Assembly (NCBI GenBank): GCA_964428895.1
Contig: CAYRZU010000122.1
Span: forward strand, 1-6,351
Direction: 5' to 3'
Length of the DNA stretch: 6,351 nucleotides
Source of the DNA: HyVt-337 sp964428895
GTDB lineage: Bacteria > Planctomycetota > Phycisphaerae > SM23-33
A model generated the notes under the pieces. That model was not told where the DNA came from, searched no databases, and saw nothing but the letters and a program-made list of their open reading frames with translations. Position 1 is the stretch's first letter, and every line of letters begins with the position of its first letter. Shown one piece after another: positions 5,547 through 6,351 of this stretch. A program made the position numbers and the translations under genes.

Positions 5547-6351
5547 ATGAATCGAGTGACCATCAAGGCCGACCAAGGCGTCGCCACGATCAGCAAGCAC
5601 ATCTACGGCCAATTCGCCGAGAGCCCCGGCAGCGTGATCTACGGCGGCCTATGGGTCGGGCGGGATTCGCCCATCCCCAACACGCGCGGCTTCCGCAACG
5701 ACGTGCTCGAGGCGCTCCGCGCCATCAAGTTGCCCAACGTCCGCTGGCCGGGCGGCGCTTACGCTGAGTTCTACCATTGGCGCGACGGCATTGGCCCGCG
5801 CGACGAGCGACCGGACCGGGACCACGCGCCCGCCGGCGACTACCGCGAACACGACGTCGGCACGCACGAATTCCTCGACTTCTGCGAGCTGGTCGGCTGC
5901 GAGCCGTACCTGTGCTGCAACAGCATCTCCGGCACGGCCGAAGAAGCCGTCGACTGGGTCCGCTACCTGACCGCCGATGACGATTCGGAACTGGCCAATC
6001 TGCGCCGCGCGAACGGCCGCGACAAGCCGTGGGACGTTCGCATGTGGGCCATCGGCAACGAAGGTTGGGCCTACTCCGACATGCCCGAACCGTACGCCAA
6101 GCGCTGCCTCGAATACGCTCCGGCCATGAGCGACGCCTGCGGCGGCGATATCATGCGCGTCGCGTGCGGCCCGGGCGGCATGCGGTACGACTGGACCGAC
6201 GTCGTCATGCGTGAGTGCGGCCACTGCATCGAGGGCATCGCCTTCCACCACTATACGCTGGCAGGCTTCTGGGCCGACAAGGGCGACGTGATCGATTTCG
6301 ACGAGGCCCGCTACGGCGTGTCCATGCGGAACACCATCTGCATCGAAGACC
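5547..6351 (+). CDS. GH51 family alpha-L-arabinofuranosidase (3' end outside window)
   Basis: The product is a retaining glycosidase that removes alpha-L-arabinofuranosyl residues from arabinan, arabinoxylan or their oligosaccharides. The first 268 residues are present, roughly half of a usual 500-residue GH51 enzyme. They match the (beta/alpha)8 catalytic domain closely: ISKHIYGQFAE (15-25), IYGGLWVGRDSPIPNTRGFRND (31-52), RWPGG (66-70), YHWRDGIGPR (76-85), GTHEFLDFCE (105-114), SGTAEEAVDWVRYLT (128-142), NLRRANGR-x-KPW (151-162), the acid/base motif GNE with Glu172, and FHHYT (233-237). The catalytic nucleophile, expected in a DEW-type motif, lies past the right edge. No signal peptide is present, which fits the usual intracellular GH51 enzymes acting on imported oligosaccharides. 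Compared with the common pattern recalled for the family, EHLG is here ESPG and GGCFAD is GGAYAE, suggesting a diverged subfamily. Specificity is therefore less certain than family. Confidence 0.95.
   Translation, partial: MNRVTIKADQGVATISKHIYGQFAESPGSVIYGGLWVGRDSPIPNTRGFRNDVLEALRAIKLPNVRWPGGAYAEFYHWRDGIGPRDERPDRDHAPAGDYREHDVGTHEFLDFCELVGCEPYLCCNSISGTAEEAVDWVRYLTADDDSELANLRRANGRDKPWDVRMWAIGNEGWAYSDMPEPYAKRCLEYAPAMSDACGGDIMRVACGPGGMRYDWTDVVMRECGHCIEGIAFHHYTLAGFWADKGDVIDFDEARYGVSMRNTICIED

Noticed and set aside
5649..6251. Minus-strand open frame (200 codons) opposite the GH51 gene
   Set aside because: It overlaps a GH51 domain that aligns with the family almost without gaps. The Ala/Val/Asp-rich antisense product is typical of a shadow frame.

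Overview
The window is GC-rich, densely coding bacterial chromosome, with four protein genes and almost no spare DNA. The gene types (a Gfo/Idh/MocA sugar-type oxidoreductase, a GH51 arabinofuranosidase and a large exported HEAT-repeat protein with a loose lipobox) and the base composition fit a heterotrophic, polysaccharide-degrading member of the Planctomycetota or a related PVC-group phylum. This assignment is inferred from gene style only, because the window holds no rRNA or other phylogenetic marker.

Layout from left to right. Positions 1-643 (+) hold the C-terminal part of a Gfo/Idh/MocA oxidoreductase that runs in from the left edge. It ends head-on against recQ (640-2442, -); the two stop codons overlap inside one CTAG. 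RecQ is complete and canonical, with both helicase lobes, a zinc-binding Cys4 set, an RQC region, a Lys/Ala/Pro-rich linker and an HRDC domain. After a 178-base gap comes a 915-residue exported HEAT-repeat protein on the same strand (2621-5368, -). Another 178-base gap separates it from a divergent GH51 alpha-L-arabinofuranosidase gene (5547 to the right edge, +).

The two outer genes both suit plant or algal sugar catabolism: arabinose release from glycans and oxidation of a sugar or polyol derivative. They are separated by recQ and the HEAT gene, which have no evident connection with sugar metabolism, so no operon is claimed. The HEAT gene lies upstream of recQ on the same strand, but the gap between them suggests separate transcription.

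The least ordinary item is the HEAT protein. Its repeats are organised into a higher-order repeat of about 171-197 residues, present about three times plus a C-terminal cap. It also has an N-terminal two-cysteine domain that I cannot assign firmly. I found no mobile element, CRISPR array, RNA gene or phage gene.
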